64,000 bases of DNA from Lachnospiraceae bacterium (GTDB lineage Bacteria; Bacillota; Clostridia; Lachnospirales; Anaerotignaceae). Position 1 is the stretch's first letter. Each line of letters starts with the position of its first letter. The position numbers and the translations under genes are program-made. This document shows positions 36,305 to 47,764 of the stretch, piece by piece. The stretch spans positions 1-64,000 of the forward strand of contig CAJTKM010000013.1 of the NCBI GenBank assembly GCA_910576545.1, written 5' to 3'. The notes below the pieces were generated by a model. The model did no database searches. It had not been told where the DNA came from and saw only the letters and a list, made by a program, of their open reading frames with translations.

Positions 36305-38076
36305 AATTCATCTGCCTCCTTCCTGATGAGTTCCTGTACTTCCTTGCGGATATCTGTTTCAATTTCATCGTAGCTCTTATCCACGTTAACTTCTTCTACA
36401 TATTTCGCACGGCCGATACGTTCCACAACGTCCATCTTCGTAATCTTCTGGATGCCTACGCCCTGCTTGATAGCTTCGCCTGCTTCTTTATAGAATGTCA
36501 GGATCAGCTTCATCATGCGGTACTGCTTATGCAGGGATGTATACGTATCTACTTCGTGGAAGGAGTTCTGATGCAGGAAGTCCTCACGGATAGAGCGGGA
36601 AACTTCCAGAATCAGTCTGTCGCTGTGGGACAGCGCGTCCACGCCGACCAGCTGTACGATTTCCTGCAATTCAGCTTCTGTCTGAAGCAGGCGCATAGCC
36701 TCCGTTCTCTGTGCAGAGAAATCAGGGTCAACATTTTCATCCGCCCACGCGTCAACCTTATCCTGATACAGGGAGTAACTGGTCAGCCAGTTAATCGCCG
36801 GGAAGTGTCTTTTGTACGCAAGGGACGCATCAAGGCCCCAGAATACTTTAACGATACGCAGTGTTGCCTGAGAAACGGGCTCGGAAATATCACCGCCCGG
36901 AGGGGATACCGCGCCGATTGCCGTCAGCGTACCTACGCGGCCCTCGTTGCCAAGGCAGACAACCCTGCCCGCGCGTTCATAGAACTGCGCCAGACGGGAG
37001 CCAAGGTAAGCGGGGTAGCCTTCTTCACCGGGCATCTCTTCCAGACGTCCGGACATCTCACGCAGAGCCTCTGCCCAGCGGGATGTGGAGTCAGCCATCA
37101 GCGCAACGCTGTAACCCATATCACGGAAGAACTCCGCAATGGTAATGCCTGTATAAATAGATGCCTCACGCGCCGCAACGGGCATGTCGGAGGTATTCGC
37201 AATCAGAACGGTTCTCTGCATCAGGGACTCGCCTGTACGGGGGTCTTTCAGTTCAGGGAACTCGTTCAGAACGTCCGTCATTTCATTGCCGCGCTCGCCG
37301 CAGCCGATGTAAACAACGATATCCGCGTCAGCCCATTTTGCAAGCTGGTGCTGTGTAACCGTCTTACCGCTGCCGAAGGGGCCGGGAATTGCCGCAACGC
37401 CGCCCTTTGTAATAGGGAAGAACGTATCAACAACACGCTGTCCTGTAATCAGGGGTGCGTTAGGTGTCTGTTTTTCTTTATACGGACGTTCGCGACGAAC
37501 GGGCCATCTCTGAAGCATGGTCACGTTTACATCGCTGCCCTTCGCATCTGTAATGATGCAGACGGTTTCCTCTACTGTGAAATCACCGATAAAGATTTCC
37601 TTTATCGTACCGCTCAGCCCATAAGGAACCATGATTTTACAGTCCACAACTGCTGTTTCTTTTACAATACCAATGACATCGCCAGCTTCTACCTTGTCGC
37701 CGGTCTTTTTCACAGGCTCAAATTTCCATTTCTTAGTTCTGTCCAGCGAAGCAGCCTCCACGCCCTTGTGGATATTTGTACCGCTGACCTCGTAAAGCTT
37801 TTCCAGCGGACGCTGGATACCGTCGTAAATCGTAGAAATCAGTCCGGGGCCAAGCTCAACGCTCATAGGCATACCGGTAGAAACCACTTCTTCTCCGGGG
37901 CCAAGGCCGGAGGTTTCCTCATAAACCTGTATGGAAGCCTGATCCCCGTGCATTTCGATGATTTCGCCAATCAGATGCTTGTCGGATACGCGAACCACGT
38001 CAAACATATTGGCGTCCCTCATGCCTTCCGCTATAACCAACGGACCCGACACTTTTACTATCGTGCCTGTTTTCAT
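36301..38076 (-). CDS. ntpA: V-type ATPase catalytic subunit A
   Basis: 591 residues; ATG at 38076 preferred to a GTG four codons earlier because AGGTGA is then well spaced. It binds and hydrolyses ATP. The P-loop [18 protein letters not shown] is intact, with [12 protein letters not shown]-like sequence ([17 protein letters not shown]) carrying the catalytic Glu, [14 protein letters not shown] and the non-homologous insertion typical of A subunits in the N-terminal third. Length matches Enterococcus hirae NtpA. Confidence 0.97.
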   Translation of the reverse strand: MKTGTIVKVSGPLVIAEGMRDANMFDVVRVSDKHLIGEIIEMHGDQASIQVYEETSGLGPGEEVVSTGMPMSVELGPGLISTIYDGIQRPLEKLYEVSGTNIHKGVEAASLDRTKKWKFEPVKKTGDKVEAGDVIGIVKETAVVDCKIMVPYGLSGTIKEIFIGDFTVEETVCIITDAKGSDVNVTMLQRWPVRRERPYKEKQTPNAPLITGQRVVDTFFPITKGGVAAIPGPFGSGKTVTQHQLAKWADADIVVYIGCGERGNEMTDVLNEFPELKDPRTGESLMQRTVLIANTSDMPVAAREASIYTGITIAEFFRDMGYSVALMADSTSRWAEALREMSGRLEEMPGEEGYPAYLGSRLAQFYERAGRVVCLGNEGRVGTLTAIGAVSPPGGDISEPVSQATLRIVKVFWGLDASLAYKRHFPAINWLTSYSLYQDKVDAWADENVDPDFSAQRTEAMRLLQTEAELQEIVQLVGVDALSHSDRLILEVSRSIREDFLHQNSFHEVDTYTSLHKQYRMMKLILTFYKEAGEAIKQGVGIQKITKMDVVERIGRAKYVEEVNVDKSYDEIETDIRKEVQELIRKEADEL

Positions 38077-38088
38077 ATGCTTATTCAC

Positions 38089-38333
38089 CTACAATCAATT
38101 ATAATGTACTGCTTAACCAGTAAACATCCGCACACCGCACCGCGGTGCTCCTCCAAATCGAAAGCCTCGCACTGCGCATTTGCGCTCCCGCATTCGTCCC
38201 CTCCATTCGCATATCGCCGCATTCGCCCTGCTTCTGCGGCTTTTAGGCTCATGTCGGGGCTCCCGTCCAATGTCCGTCCTCCGGTACAGGCAAGCCTGTT
38301 CCGGCGCGCGGCCGCTGTCCGGGGCTTTCATTA
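38089..38333. other. GC-rich spacer inside the V-ATPase operon (between ntpG and ntpA)
   Basis: About 240 nt without a credible gene, whereas other joints in the operon overlap or nearly so. On the minus strand it holds several GCGG/CCGC inverted words and short frames rich in Arg that look non-coding. It might be an RNA structure or processing site that sets different expression of the A-B-D part. Confidence 0.4.
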
Positions 38334-38651
38334 TTATTCACTAAACAAAATATCCGCACCAATGGCACGTTTTGCCGATTCACGCACTTCGTTCATACCC
38401 AGCCCAAGGCTGCCGCCAATGCCGGGAATGACAATAATCGCGGGCAGTTCCATATCCTTATACTTCGCAAGGCTCTCGCCCGCTTTCAGGCTGGCCTCCT
38501 CCGTGATATAGATGATGGCGTAATCCCGCTCCGCCAGCTGGTGTATCTTCTTTTTGATTTCCTCCGCCGTATATGCGGGAAAAATATCAATGCCCAGAGC
38601 AAGGAAGCCCATTACGCTGTCCTTATCGCCAATAATACCAACTTTAGACAT
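38334..38651 (-). CDS. ntpG: V-type ATPase subunit F
   Basis: 105 residues. Binds the rotor shaft in V1. Typical start SKVGIIGDKDSVMGFLALGID, then YAIIYITEEASL and PAIIVIPGIGGS. Overlaps ntpC by 8 nt. The E. hirae operon calls this gene ntpG. Confidence 0.95.
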   Translation of the reverse strand: MSKVGIIGDKDSVMGFLALGIDIFPAYTAEEIKKKIHQLAERDYAIIYITEEASLKAGESLAKYKDMELPAIIVIPGIGGSLGLGMNEVRESAKRAIGADILFSE

Positions 38652-39618
38652 ATGCTTCCCTCACCCTCTCTTTAATTGTTTCTTCGTCTATATCATGCAG
38701 CTTGCAGGTCATAATGATGCGGACGCATTTCGCCTCTGTTTCCTTTGCCAGAATATACGCCACAACAGGCTCCGGCGTCAGCGTTTTATATTTCGCATCC
38801 TTTACAAAGTCCATCAGATAGTCGTCACAGGCTTTTTCAAACACCGTGAAGCCCTGGTCCATATAGCTCTCGCAAAGCACGCCATGCGCCGTATCCTTCA
38901 ATACGGCAGTCGCGCTGTCGCTCTTAAAGGCGCGCAGCAGCATTTCCGTATCCAGATCACCGCCGGGAACGATGCTTTCCAAAAGCTCCTGTTCAGAACG
39001 CCTTGTTTCACGGATGCGCAGCAGTGTTTTCAAATTCGTCACATCTGCCAGCCTGCGGATATATTTGATTACAAATTCATTTCCCAGCTTTTTCGCCGCC
39101 GCAGTCATGTTCCGGAAGCACGCTTTATCCAGAATGGTATCCACATACCGCCCGTTTTTGGTTTTCGCGTAAACGTCAATGGCTTCTTCCACAGACCTGC
39201 CGATATAGGGCAGCTCGCTGTAATTGCGTTCGCGGAAATGACGGCGGATATCCTCGATGGGGAGCGTGCCGCCCTTTACCATGAACTTCCGCCCGCTGAC
39301 GTCGGAAATTTCTTCCTTAATCAGCACCTTGATGTTATGATAGTCGTTTTTGAACAGGAAGATGTTCATAAACGTTTCATTGGGGATGAGCTTCTGAATG
39401 GATTCATAAGATTCCTCCAGATTGTTCTGGATCATCTCCTCGAAATCATGCACATCGCGCACCTGCGTTTTGCCGTAATCCGTATCTGCAAGCAGGCGCA
39501 GAGCCTCCTCCGCATTTTTCGCCTCTGCCATCTGCATCAGCTTCTGCTTTGTCAGCAGCTTATTTTCCATCGCGCGCACGCTTGCGACGGCGAAAGGGTA
39601 AATCTTGTTTTTAGCCAT
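38644..39618 (-). CDS. ntpC: V-type ATPase subunit C
   Basis: 324 residues. It is the funnel linking the rotor shaft to the membrane ring (subunit d of eukaryotes). FAVASVRAMENKLLTKQKL, FLFKNDYHNIKVLIKEE and AYILAKETEAKCVRIIM are recognisable blocks. Length is normal. Confidence 0.95.
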   Translation of the reverse strand: MAKNKIYPFAVASVRAMENKLLTKQKLMQMAEAKNAEEALRLLADTDYGKTQVRDVHDFEEMIQNNLEESYESIQKLIPNETFMNIFLFKNDYHNIKVLIKEEISDVSGRKFMVKGGTLPIEDIRRHFRERNYSELPYIGRSVEEAIDVYAKTKNGRYVDTILDKACFRNMTAAAKKLGNEFVIKYIRRLADVTNLKTLLRIRETRRSEQELLESIVPGGDLDTEMLLRAFKSDSATAVLKDTAHGVLCESYMDQGFTVFEKACDDYLMDFVKDAKYKTLTPEPVVAYILAKETEAKCVRIIMTCKLHDIDEETIKERVREAYV

Positions 39619-39632
39619 GCTTTACCCCCTCC

Positions 39633-40193
39633 TTAAAACAGAATACCTGCCACGATTTGTTGGATTTCCTCTTTTTCCACGTTGATGATTGATGCAAAAG
39701 AATAATTATATTCGATATCACCGTTTTTCACGATAAAGCCGCCGCCGATATCGCCGGTCTTTTCAGAAAGGGTAAAGCCCTTTTCCGCGATAACGTCAGC
39801 CAAACGCTTCTGGTCTTTCCGGGAAACAATAATCTCCGTACCACAGGATTTATCCAGACGTTCCAGCATACCGCCGATGACCTTCGCGTATTCCGCATCG
39901 TCCAAAGAGGAAAGGCGCTTCTCCGCTTCAGCAATAATATCGGCAAGGATGCTCTGCTTTTTCTCCAGCACAGCCTTTTTCGCCTGCATTTCCGCGCCGG
40001 AAATCTCCTTTGCGCGTGCCTTGCCGGCTTCATCCTCTGCGTATCTGTCGAAAACGTCCGCTTCCTTGTCCGCTTTATCCTGTGCGATCCGGAGAATCTC
40101 GTCAGCCTCTTTCTGGGCTTTATCCAGTATGGATTTTGCCGCTTCTTCTGCCTCCGCTATGATTTTATCAATGATAATTTTACCATCATTCAT
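39633..40193 (-). CDS. ntpE: V-type ATPase subunit E
   Basis: 186 residues from ATG 40193, preceded by AAGGAGG; the longer TTG frame would include the RBS. Peripheral stalk protein: N-terminal coiled coil (IIAEAEEAAKSILDKAQKEA) and C-terminal globular part (RLSSLDDAEYAKVIGGMLERL; GDIGGGFIVKNGDIEYNYSF). Pairs with subunit G to form the stator. Confidence 0.94.
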   Translation of the reverse strand: MNDGKIIIDKIIAEAEEAAKSILDKAQKEADEILRIAQDKADKEADVFDRYAEDEAGKARAKEISGAEMQAKKAVLEKKQSILADIIAEAEKRLSSLDDAEYAKVIGGMLERLDKSCGTEIIVSRKDQKRLADVIAEKGFTLSEKTGDIGGGFIVKNGDIEYNYSFASIINVEKEEIQQIVAGILF

Positions 40194-40217
40194 AGGAGTG
40201 TTCTCCTCCTTCTCCAA

Positions 40218-40421
40218 TAAGTAAGTGTAAAATTCCTTCCGCAGTACACCGCCTGAAGCTTTTCAGCCCTTACGCGCACCACATCTTCTCGCAGTGCTTC
40301 ATTCGCAGCCCCTTCGGGCCTGCTCATGTGTGCTCTCGCACTATGCGTCCGTTCTGCTCCGCTGCTCCATATACAAGTATATTCCGCCGCTTTTCAGCCC
40401 TTACGCGCACTGCTCGTTATA
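40218..40421. repeat. Spacer with a 22-bp direct repeat between ntpK and ntpE
   Basis: The word GCTTTTCAGCCCTTACGCGC plus AC occurs at 40258-40279 and again, identical over 22 nt, at 40389-40410, 131 nt apart. No gene lies between. The repeat suggests a small insertion or duplication in the operon between the membrane-ring gene and the stalk genes. Confidence 0.7.
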
Positions 40422-42877
<2,456 letters not shown>

Positions 42878-42891
<14 letters not shown>

Positions 42892-43204
42892 ACGTTCCCA
42901 CAACCTTTCCGATTACAGCCTTCACGGCCTCCTCTTTTTTCTGCGACGCCTGCTCTGCGATTTTCGCACAGCTTTCATCTGCTTCCTGCAGGATTTGCTG
43001 AATCGCCTTGCGGCTTTCCTCTACTGCATTCGCCACAGACGCCTGTATTTCTTCTTTTCCATGCAGGCGCGCCTGCTCAAGCAGTTCCTGCTGCTGTTTC
43101 AGCGCGTTGGCCTTCTTCTCCTCCGCTTGTCTGGCGGCCTGCTGCTTGATTTCTACAGCGCGGCTTTCCGCCTCCACAATACTTTTCAGGATTTCATAAG
43201 CCAT
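42878..43204 (-). CDS. ntpF: V-type ATPase subunit G-like stalk protein
   Basis: 108 residues from ATG 43204; the longer open frame upstream has no RBS. Almost all one coiled coil (VEIKQQAARQAEEKKANALK, QILQEADESCAKIAEQASQ), forming the stator with subunit E. First gene of the operon in the same place as E. hirae ntpF. Confidence 0.88.
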
Positions 43205-43368
43205 TTGAATCACCTCTCTCGCTGCTTTTTTTGAAACCGCCTTCCCCGGATTGGCGGCAAGATTGAAAAAGGCTCTCTTCCATGTTATGTAATCAGACAA
43301 GGAAGAAAGCCATACCTGCACTTTAGAAGCAACAGACCAACCAAAAAAACGCCCGGCCTATTGTTAAA

Positions 43369-43485
43369 CTAATAACGCAAATAAATTCCAAGCTGAACCG
43401 TTTTCCTATCCATGACAAAGCGTTCCGTATTTTGCCGTTTTTCTAAAAACGAAATCTGTTTTTGCGGGGACTCATAGCGCCGCAT
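43369..43485 (-). CDS. Possible 38-residue upstream ORF in the V-ATPase leader
   Basis: ATG at 43485 with GGGGAGG five nt before it; the product begins MRRYESPQKQISFLEKRQ and ends with IYLRY. It is followed, at about 25 nt, by a run of seven T on the minus strand. It lies wholly inside the inferred 5' leader. It may be a regulatory peptide, a small protein or chance. Confidence 0.35.
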   Translation of the reverse strand: MRRYESPQKQISFLEKRQNTERFVMDRKTVQLGIYLRY

Positions 43486-43542
43486 CCATACCTCCCCGAA
43501 AAACTACGGTATGTATAAATACGCAACCACACCATCATTTCA

Positions 43543-43571
43543 ATAATAAAGGATTTATACGATGTTGTCAA
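43543..43571 (-). promoter_or_regulatory. Promoter of the V-ATPase operon
   Basis: On the minus strand TTGACA (43571-43566), exactly 17 nt, then TATTAT (43548-43543). It is the best sigma-A match in the region and points into ntpF. Confidence 0.85.
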
Positions 43572-43942
43572 TGCTTTCTTCTATTTCGGGCTTTGTGAAA
43601 AAACAAACGTAGTCTTTGCATGAAAATGCAGATTTTGTTTATTTTTCAAGGCTTTTGTGCGTATTTCGCACACACGTTTTTTCGCCTCATCCCGCTTTTT
43701 TTCTGTTTTTGACAAATTTCGCGGCGTAAAATTGTGTAAACCTCCTAACAGAGTTTATGCAGCCCAGCCCTGTTAAAATTCTATCCTTCTGGCACTTTTC
43801 ATTCCCCAAAATATTCCCCATGCTGTTTTTGCAGGAAGGACACCGGCAGGCTGCTCCCTGCACCACCCTGCTTTTCCCAAAATCGCAAAAAAACAGCATG
43901 GCAGAAGCTCCTGTTTTTTCCGCAAAAAGGGGGATTCGGCTA

Positions 43943-44380
43943 TTATTCAGCCCTTTGCCCTTTGCCCACAGCTGCAAATGCTCTATGGATATCCCGTTTC
44001 AGCCAGCTGGGGAGGTCGCTCTCCTCAGCTTCGTCCTCTGTAAGCCAGTAAAAGGCTTCGTGTTCTCCGCTCAAACGCACTTCTCCCTCCAGCCAGCGGC
44101 AGGCATATGTGAATATGCACAGATGGATATGGTATTTTATCACGTCAAAAAGGGAAACCGGCGGACCAATAGCGGCTTCCAGCCCTGTTTCCTCACGGAT
44201 TTCCCTATGCAGGCCGTCCTCGGCGCGTTCATAAAAATGCAGGCCGCCGCCGGGGAGGTCCCATTTCTGGCGGCTGTTCATATAGCTGGACTGCATCTCG
44301 ACCTTGGAACGGCAGAGCACCAATGCTTTATCTTCTTTTATGATAACGGCTTTCACCGCCACCGCAAAGTCGCGCTTCAT
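43943..44380 (-). CDS. NUDIX hydrolase
   Basis: 145 residues. The Nudix box GGGLHFYERAEDGLHREIREETGLE is complete (shown here as G-x5-E-x7-REIREETG). It hydrolyses a nucleoside diphosphate linked to another group; substrate unknown. WDLPGGGLHFYE precedes the box. The C-terminus (FYWLTEDEAEESDLPSWLK) is ordinary. Standing alone, minus strand, next to a repeat element. Confidence 0.92.
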   Translation of the reverse strand: MKRDFAVAVKAVIIKEDKALVLCRSKVEMQSSYMNSRQKWDLPGGGLHFYERAEDGLHREIREETGLEAAIGPPVSLFDVIKYHIHLCIFTYACRWLEGEVRLSGEHEAFYWLTEDEAEESDLPSWLKRDIHRAFAAVGKGQRAE

Positions 44381-44400
44381 CAGCCCGTCTCCTTTCTGTT

Positions 44401-44549
44401 AAAACCGCGGGACGCTGTCCCACACCCTGCAAGCCCTTTGAAAAGGGCTTGCCCCCAAACTTTATAGTCAGCCGCATTTTCATGCGGCTGGAATCAGGGT
44501 CTGGGGCATGATGCCCCAGCAGGGTTGCGGGGCAGAGCCCCACGGTCTT
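44401..44549. repeat. Hairpin-string intergenic repeat, copy 3
   Basis: Contains CGGGACGCTGTCCC, AAGCCCTTTGAAAAGGGCTT, CCCCCAAACTTTATAG, AGCCGCATTTTCATGCGGCT, CTGGGGCATGATGCCCCAG and GGGGCAGAGCCCC, ending ACGGTCTT. It fills the gap between hslO and the NUDIX gene. Confidence 0.75.
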
Positions 44550-44566
44550 CACGGTCTTTCATCTTC

Positions 44567-45445
44567 TTATTTCGCTTCTTCCAGCAGACAGAGCAGGTCG
44601 GACTTCGTAAAATCGTACTCCTTCGCACAAAAATGGCAGTGCAGGTTCGCCTTACCGTCTTCCTCTATGATTTTTTCCAGCTCCTCGCGCCCAATACTTA
44701 TCAATGCTTTCTCAACCCGCTGCCTGTCACAGTTACAGCTGAACGACGCAGGAAGCCTGTCCAATATCCTCAGGCCCATATCCCCAAGCAGAAGCTCCAA
44801 TATTTCTTCCGGCGTTTTCCCCGCGTCCAACAGGTCCGTTACATAAGGCACATGTCTCAGCTTTTCTTCCAGCCGGGACACCATCCCTTCATCCGCGCCG
44901 GGCAGCAGCTGTATCATAAATCCGCCCGCACGCCGGACAGATGTATCCGTTTCCACCAGCACGCCCAGCCCCACAGCCGAGGGCGTCTGCTCGGACTGCG
45001 CAAAATAATACGTCAAATCCTCCGCGATTTCACCCGTCACAAGTTCTATCCGCCCTGCGTACGGCTCACGCATGCCGATGTCCTTTATCACGTCCAAATA
45101 TCCCGCACCAATTGCCCCGCCGACATCCAGTTTCCCCGGATATTTGTCCGGCAGTTCCACATTCGGGTTGAACACATACCCTTTCACCCGTCCACAGCAA
45201 TCGCCGGAAACCACAATCCCCTGCAAAGGGCCGTCCCCGCGTATCTGGAGCGTCACAAGGTCTTTGTCCCCTTTGAGCATGCTCCCCATCATCGCCGCTG
45301 CGGTCAGCAGCCTGCCCAGGGCAGCAGAAGCCACCGGGGAGGTATGGTGTATCTCCCGCGCTTTCTGCACCAGTCCCCTTGTTGTCGCAGCAAACGCACG
45401 GATGCTGCCATCCCCCGCTGTTGCCCTTACGATATAATCGTTCAT
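44567..45445 (-). CDS. hslO: Redox-regulated chaperone Hsp33
   Basis: 292 residues. The holdase is switched on by oxidation of a C-terminal zinc site: SCNCDRQRVEKAL gives C-x-C and LHCHFCAKEYDF gives C-x2-C. N-terminal blocks IVRATAGDGSIRAFAATT and GDCCGRVKGYVFNP fit the family. Its ATG overlaps the methyltransferase stop, so the two are coupled. Confidence 0.96.
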   Translation of the reverse strand: MNDYIVRATAGDGSIRAFAATTRGLVQKAREIHHTSPVASAALGRLLTAAAMMGSMLKGDKDLVTLQIRGDGPLQGIVVSGDCCGRVKGYVFNPNVELPDKYPGKLDVGGAIGAGYLDVIKDIGMREPYAGRIELVTGEIAEDLTYYFAQSEQTPSAVGLGVLVETDTSVRRAGGFMIQLLPGADEGMVSRLEEKLRHVPYVTDLLDAGKTPEEILELLLGDMGLRILDRLPASFSCNCDRQRVEKALISIGREELEKIIEEDGKANLHCHFCAKEYDFTKSDLLCLLEEAK

Positions 45446-46215
45446 TTTCGTTCCTCCGTTTCCCCGTTCCGCCTTGCCACAAAGAAAAGACGTTCGCTTT
45501 CCTCATGCGGCGGCGCGAAACAATAATCATCGCAGACTGCCGCAAGCGTCAGGCCGCTTTTTTCCAGCGCATGCGTAATCTCTTCCAAAGAATACGCCCG
45601 TTCGTAGTGACATTCCTGCACACGTTCGTACAGCCCGCTGTCTTCATCTTCTATAAAAAAACTTACGTTGTACTCGTTAATCCTCGTTTCCGGGTCGTAG
45701 CTGTTTTCCCAGATATACGCCGCGTCCTCTTCCGACGAGGCAAATATGTTATCGCCGAGTATCTCCCTGAACTTGTATTCTGTATTCATGTCAAACAGGA
45801 ACAGCCCGCCCGGGCGGATATGCGCCGCGGCACGCGCAAAGGCCTGCTCCAGCTGACAATCTTCGGTTAAGTAATTGAGGCTGTCACAAAGGCTGAGGAC
45901 ACAGTCCGCCTCAATGCCTAACTCCAGCTCCGTCATATCCTGACAGACCAGGCGCAGGGAAACACCAGCCTGCCGGGCTTTACGGTCAGCTTCTGCAAGC
46001 ATTTCCGGCGAAAGGTCCACGCCGATTACATCCAGCCCCATTAACGCCAGCGGGACTGACGCACCGCCTGTACCACAGCCCAAATCAATGGCACGTGCCA
46101 GTGCGCCGCTGCCGTATTTCTCCCAGGACGCAAGGACATGGCGCACCCAGCCGTTATAGTCCACTTCTTCCATAAAAATATCATAAACCGCCGCAAAGGC
46201 TTCGTATGCCGCCAT
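45442..46215 (-). CDS. Class I SAM-dependent methyltransferase
   Basis: 257 residues. YEAFAAVYDIFMEEVDYNGWV at the start, then the SAM motif AIDLGCGTGGASVPLA (motif I), VIGVDLSPEML (motif II) and the LSLCDSLNYL segment (motif III), as in many small-molecule methyltransferases. Substrate unknown. First gene of a two-gene unit with hslO. Confidence 0.93.
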   Translation of the reverse strand: MAAYEAFAAVYDIFMEEVDYNGWVRHVLASWEKYGSGALARAIDLGCGTGGASVPLALMGLDVIGVDLSPEMLAEADRKARQAGVSLRLVCQDMTELELGIEADCVLSLCDSLNYLTEDCQLEQAFARAAAHIRPGGLFLFDMNTEYKFREILGDNIFASSEEDAAYIWENSYDPETRINEYNVSFFIEDEDSGLYERVQECHYERAYSLEEITHALEKSGLTLAAVCDDYCFAPPHEESERLFFVARRNGETEERK

Positions 46216-46579
46216 TGTTCCACTCCTGTCTAATGGAGGACCTTGGGGGCTTTGCTCCCAGCTCCCCCACCCGCCCTTTGAAAAGGGTTGTATCCCAAAC
46301 TTTATCGCCGCCGCATTTTCATGCGGCGGGGTATTTTATTCGTCATTTGGTTATCCTGCAAAAACCCCTTTTTGCATAATCGGGTTAAAGTGCAAGGCTT
46401 TTAGCGAACACCTGTCCATTGCACTTTTAAGACCATTTTAATTCCAGCAAAAACAGATTAACCTCAAATTTCGCTGTCGTCCTCCCGCAAAACACAGTTT
46501 TGCGGCAATCCGGGGCCAAGGGGAAAGTTTCCCCTTGCAGGGTGTGGGACAGAGTCCCACGACCTTCCCACGATTTTCA
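46216..46579. repeat. Hairpin-string intergenic repeat, copy 4 (long)
   Basis: The recognisable ends are 46237 (AGGACCTTGGGGGCTTTGC) and 46567 (GTGGGACAGAGTCCCACGACCTT). Between them lie GCCCTTTGAAAAGGG, TCCCAAACTTTATCGC, GCCGCATTTTCATGCGGC and GGGGAAAGTTTCCCC. The middle (46340-46500) has no hairpins and may be inserted sequence. No gene is seen. Confidence 0.7.
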
Positions 46580-46798
46580 TTATATCTTTCCCGCATTCGG
46601 ATTGCAAGCCTTTTCGCGTGCCCGCGCCTCCGCTTTCCGCCGCCCCATAAGCCCCCCAATCCTGCCGCTCTCCCGCGAGGTCAGTCCTCTCCAGCCGCTT
46701 TTCCTCACCTTATCCAACAGCCCCAGTTCCTCCGCAATCTCATACTTCATCGTCATGTCCTTTTTCTCCTGCTTCGTCAGCTCCCGTTTCGCTTTCAT
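46580..46798 (-). CDS. Small acid-soluble spore protein, alpha/beta type
   Basis: 72 residues from ATG 46798 (AAGGAGTGAG upstream). KYEIAEELGLLDKV and GWRGLTSRESGRIGGLMGRR match the two conserved blocks of alpha/beta SASPs (SspF-like variants). They coat and protect DNA in the dormant spore. Lys/Arg-rich ends are typical. It marks the organism as a spore former. Confidence 0.85.
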   Translation of the reverse strand: MKAKRELTKQEKKDMTMKYEIAEELGLLDKVRKSGWRGLTSRESGRIGGLMGRRKAEARAREKACNPNAGKI

Positions 46799-47018
46799 TG
46801 CCCTCACTCCTTCCCGCTTAGTATCCTCCGCAAAAAGTTTTTTATGTAGAATCTGGTACACACCCGCGCCGTTTTACATATTCTCCATCGGGAAAACGGC
46901 TGCCGAGATGGATTTTTTCCCTGACTGCGTCTGGCTGGGCATTCCGCTTTCCATCTCCGGCAAAAACATCTTTTTCGACAGGGGAATTTTCCACGACTGA
47001 TTTCCCTGCCTGCCCTGC

Positions 47019-47047
47019 TTGCTTTTTTCCATGAAAACGGGTAGAAT
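47019..47047 (+). promoter_or_regulatory. Promoter of the DUF5721-like gene
   Basis: TTGCTT at 47019-47024, 17-nt spacer, TAGAAT at 47042-47047, 30 nt before the start codon. Confidence 0.65.
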
Positions 47048-47076
47048 AGAAACATTCAACGCGGGGAGGAAAAACT

Positions 47077-47544
47077 ATGTTGGCTTTCACCATTCCAGAC
47101 ACCAAATCCTTTATGAACCTTCTGCTCAAGCAGGATACCTTTGACCAGTTCCTGTTCCGGCAGGGAGAAATCGTGACATTTGCCAGCTTCATCATAGAGG
47201 GCAAACGGCACATGGATTTTTACGCCGAGGAGGAGCAGAACACACTGTCCCGCTATGTGCGCTGGGAGGAAATGCGCCCGTTCGTATTTCAGGCCGTACG
47301 GGGAAACCGTCTGCCGAAGGCGGTCAAGCTGGTTTTTTCCCTTTCCGAAGAAAAAACGGAACATCTGCCGAATACGGCAGCGGCTTTTTTGAATATCCTT
47401 TTCCGCGACAATACCCTGTTCTGCACCACCGCAACGGCACAGGAAAATTTTTCGCTGGACAAAAGCGGCGAAAAGCTTTGGGAGGAATATGTGTTGAAAT
47501 TTTTCAAAAAAAACGCCATTTCAGTGAAATTGCAGGAGGATTAA
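47077..47544 (+). CDS. DUF5721-like protein
   Basis: 155 residues, RBS GGGGAGG. The pattern TKSFMNLLLKQDTFDQFLF, GEIVTFASFIIEGKRHMDFY and FCTTATAQENFSLDKSGEKLW resembles a clostridial family of unknown function (DUF5721), to my recall. The protein looks like a beta-rich domain with a C-terminal helix. Monocistronic with its own promoter and terminator. Confidence 0.8.
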   Translation: MLAFTIPDTKSFMNLLLKQDTFDQFLFRQGEIVTFASFIIEGKRHMDFYAEEEQNTLSRYVRWEEMRPFVFQAVRGNRLPKAVKLVFSLSEEKTEHLPNTAAAFLNILFRDNTLFCTTATAQENFSLDKSGEKLWEEYVLKFFKKNAISVKLQED

Positions 47545-47586
47545 AACCCGCTCCCGCAAATCAGATTGCAGTACTATTTCAAATTG

Positions 47587-47618
47587 AGCCTTTGTTTTGT
47601 AAAACAGAGGCTTTTTTT
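47587..47618 (+). terminator. Intrinsic terminator
   Basis: AGCCT-TGTTTT pairs with AAAACA-AGGCT, then TTTTTTT; 42 nt after the preceding stop. Confidence 0.85.
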
Positions 47619-47764
47619 ATGAACAAAATCCTTTCTGCCTCTAATATTTTTTAACAAAATTTAAGATTCTCGTCAGGAATTATTAAAACAGGCGCGTTAT
47701 ACTGAAAGAAACCGATTAAAAACGACCCAAATACCCAGCCGCCCAGCGGCACAAGGAGGCTATT

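Larger units (their letters stand above)
43205..43942. other. Leader and upstream region of the V-ATPase operon
   Basis: Seven hundred bases without a long gene. It contains the operon promoter (43543-43571, minus) and a leader of about 330 nt that can encode a 38-residue peptide. The left part up to 43940 is AT-rich with no ORF I would defend. Confidence 0.6.

Noticed and set aside
38113-38331. 72-codon minus-strand frame between ntpG and ntpA
   Set aside because: Arg- and Cys-rich, no family, no clear RBS; more like GC-rich spacer than a gene.
34205-38511. Very long plus-strand frames (over 650 codons) across the V-ATPase genes
   Set aside because: They are antisense shadows of ntpA, ntpB and ntpD, which are certain by motif; amino-acid composition is not protein-like.
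46500-47000. 166-codon plus-strand frame
   Set aside because: It runs antisense through the SASP gene and a repeat element, has no RBS, and its composition is that of a shadow frame.
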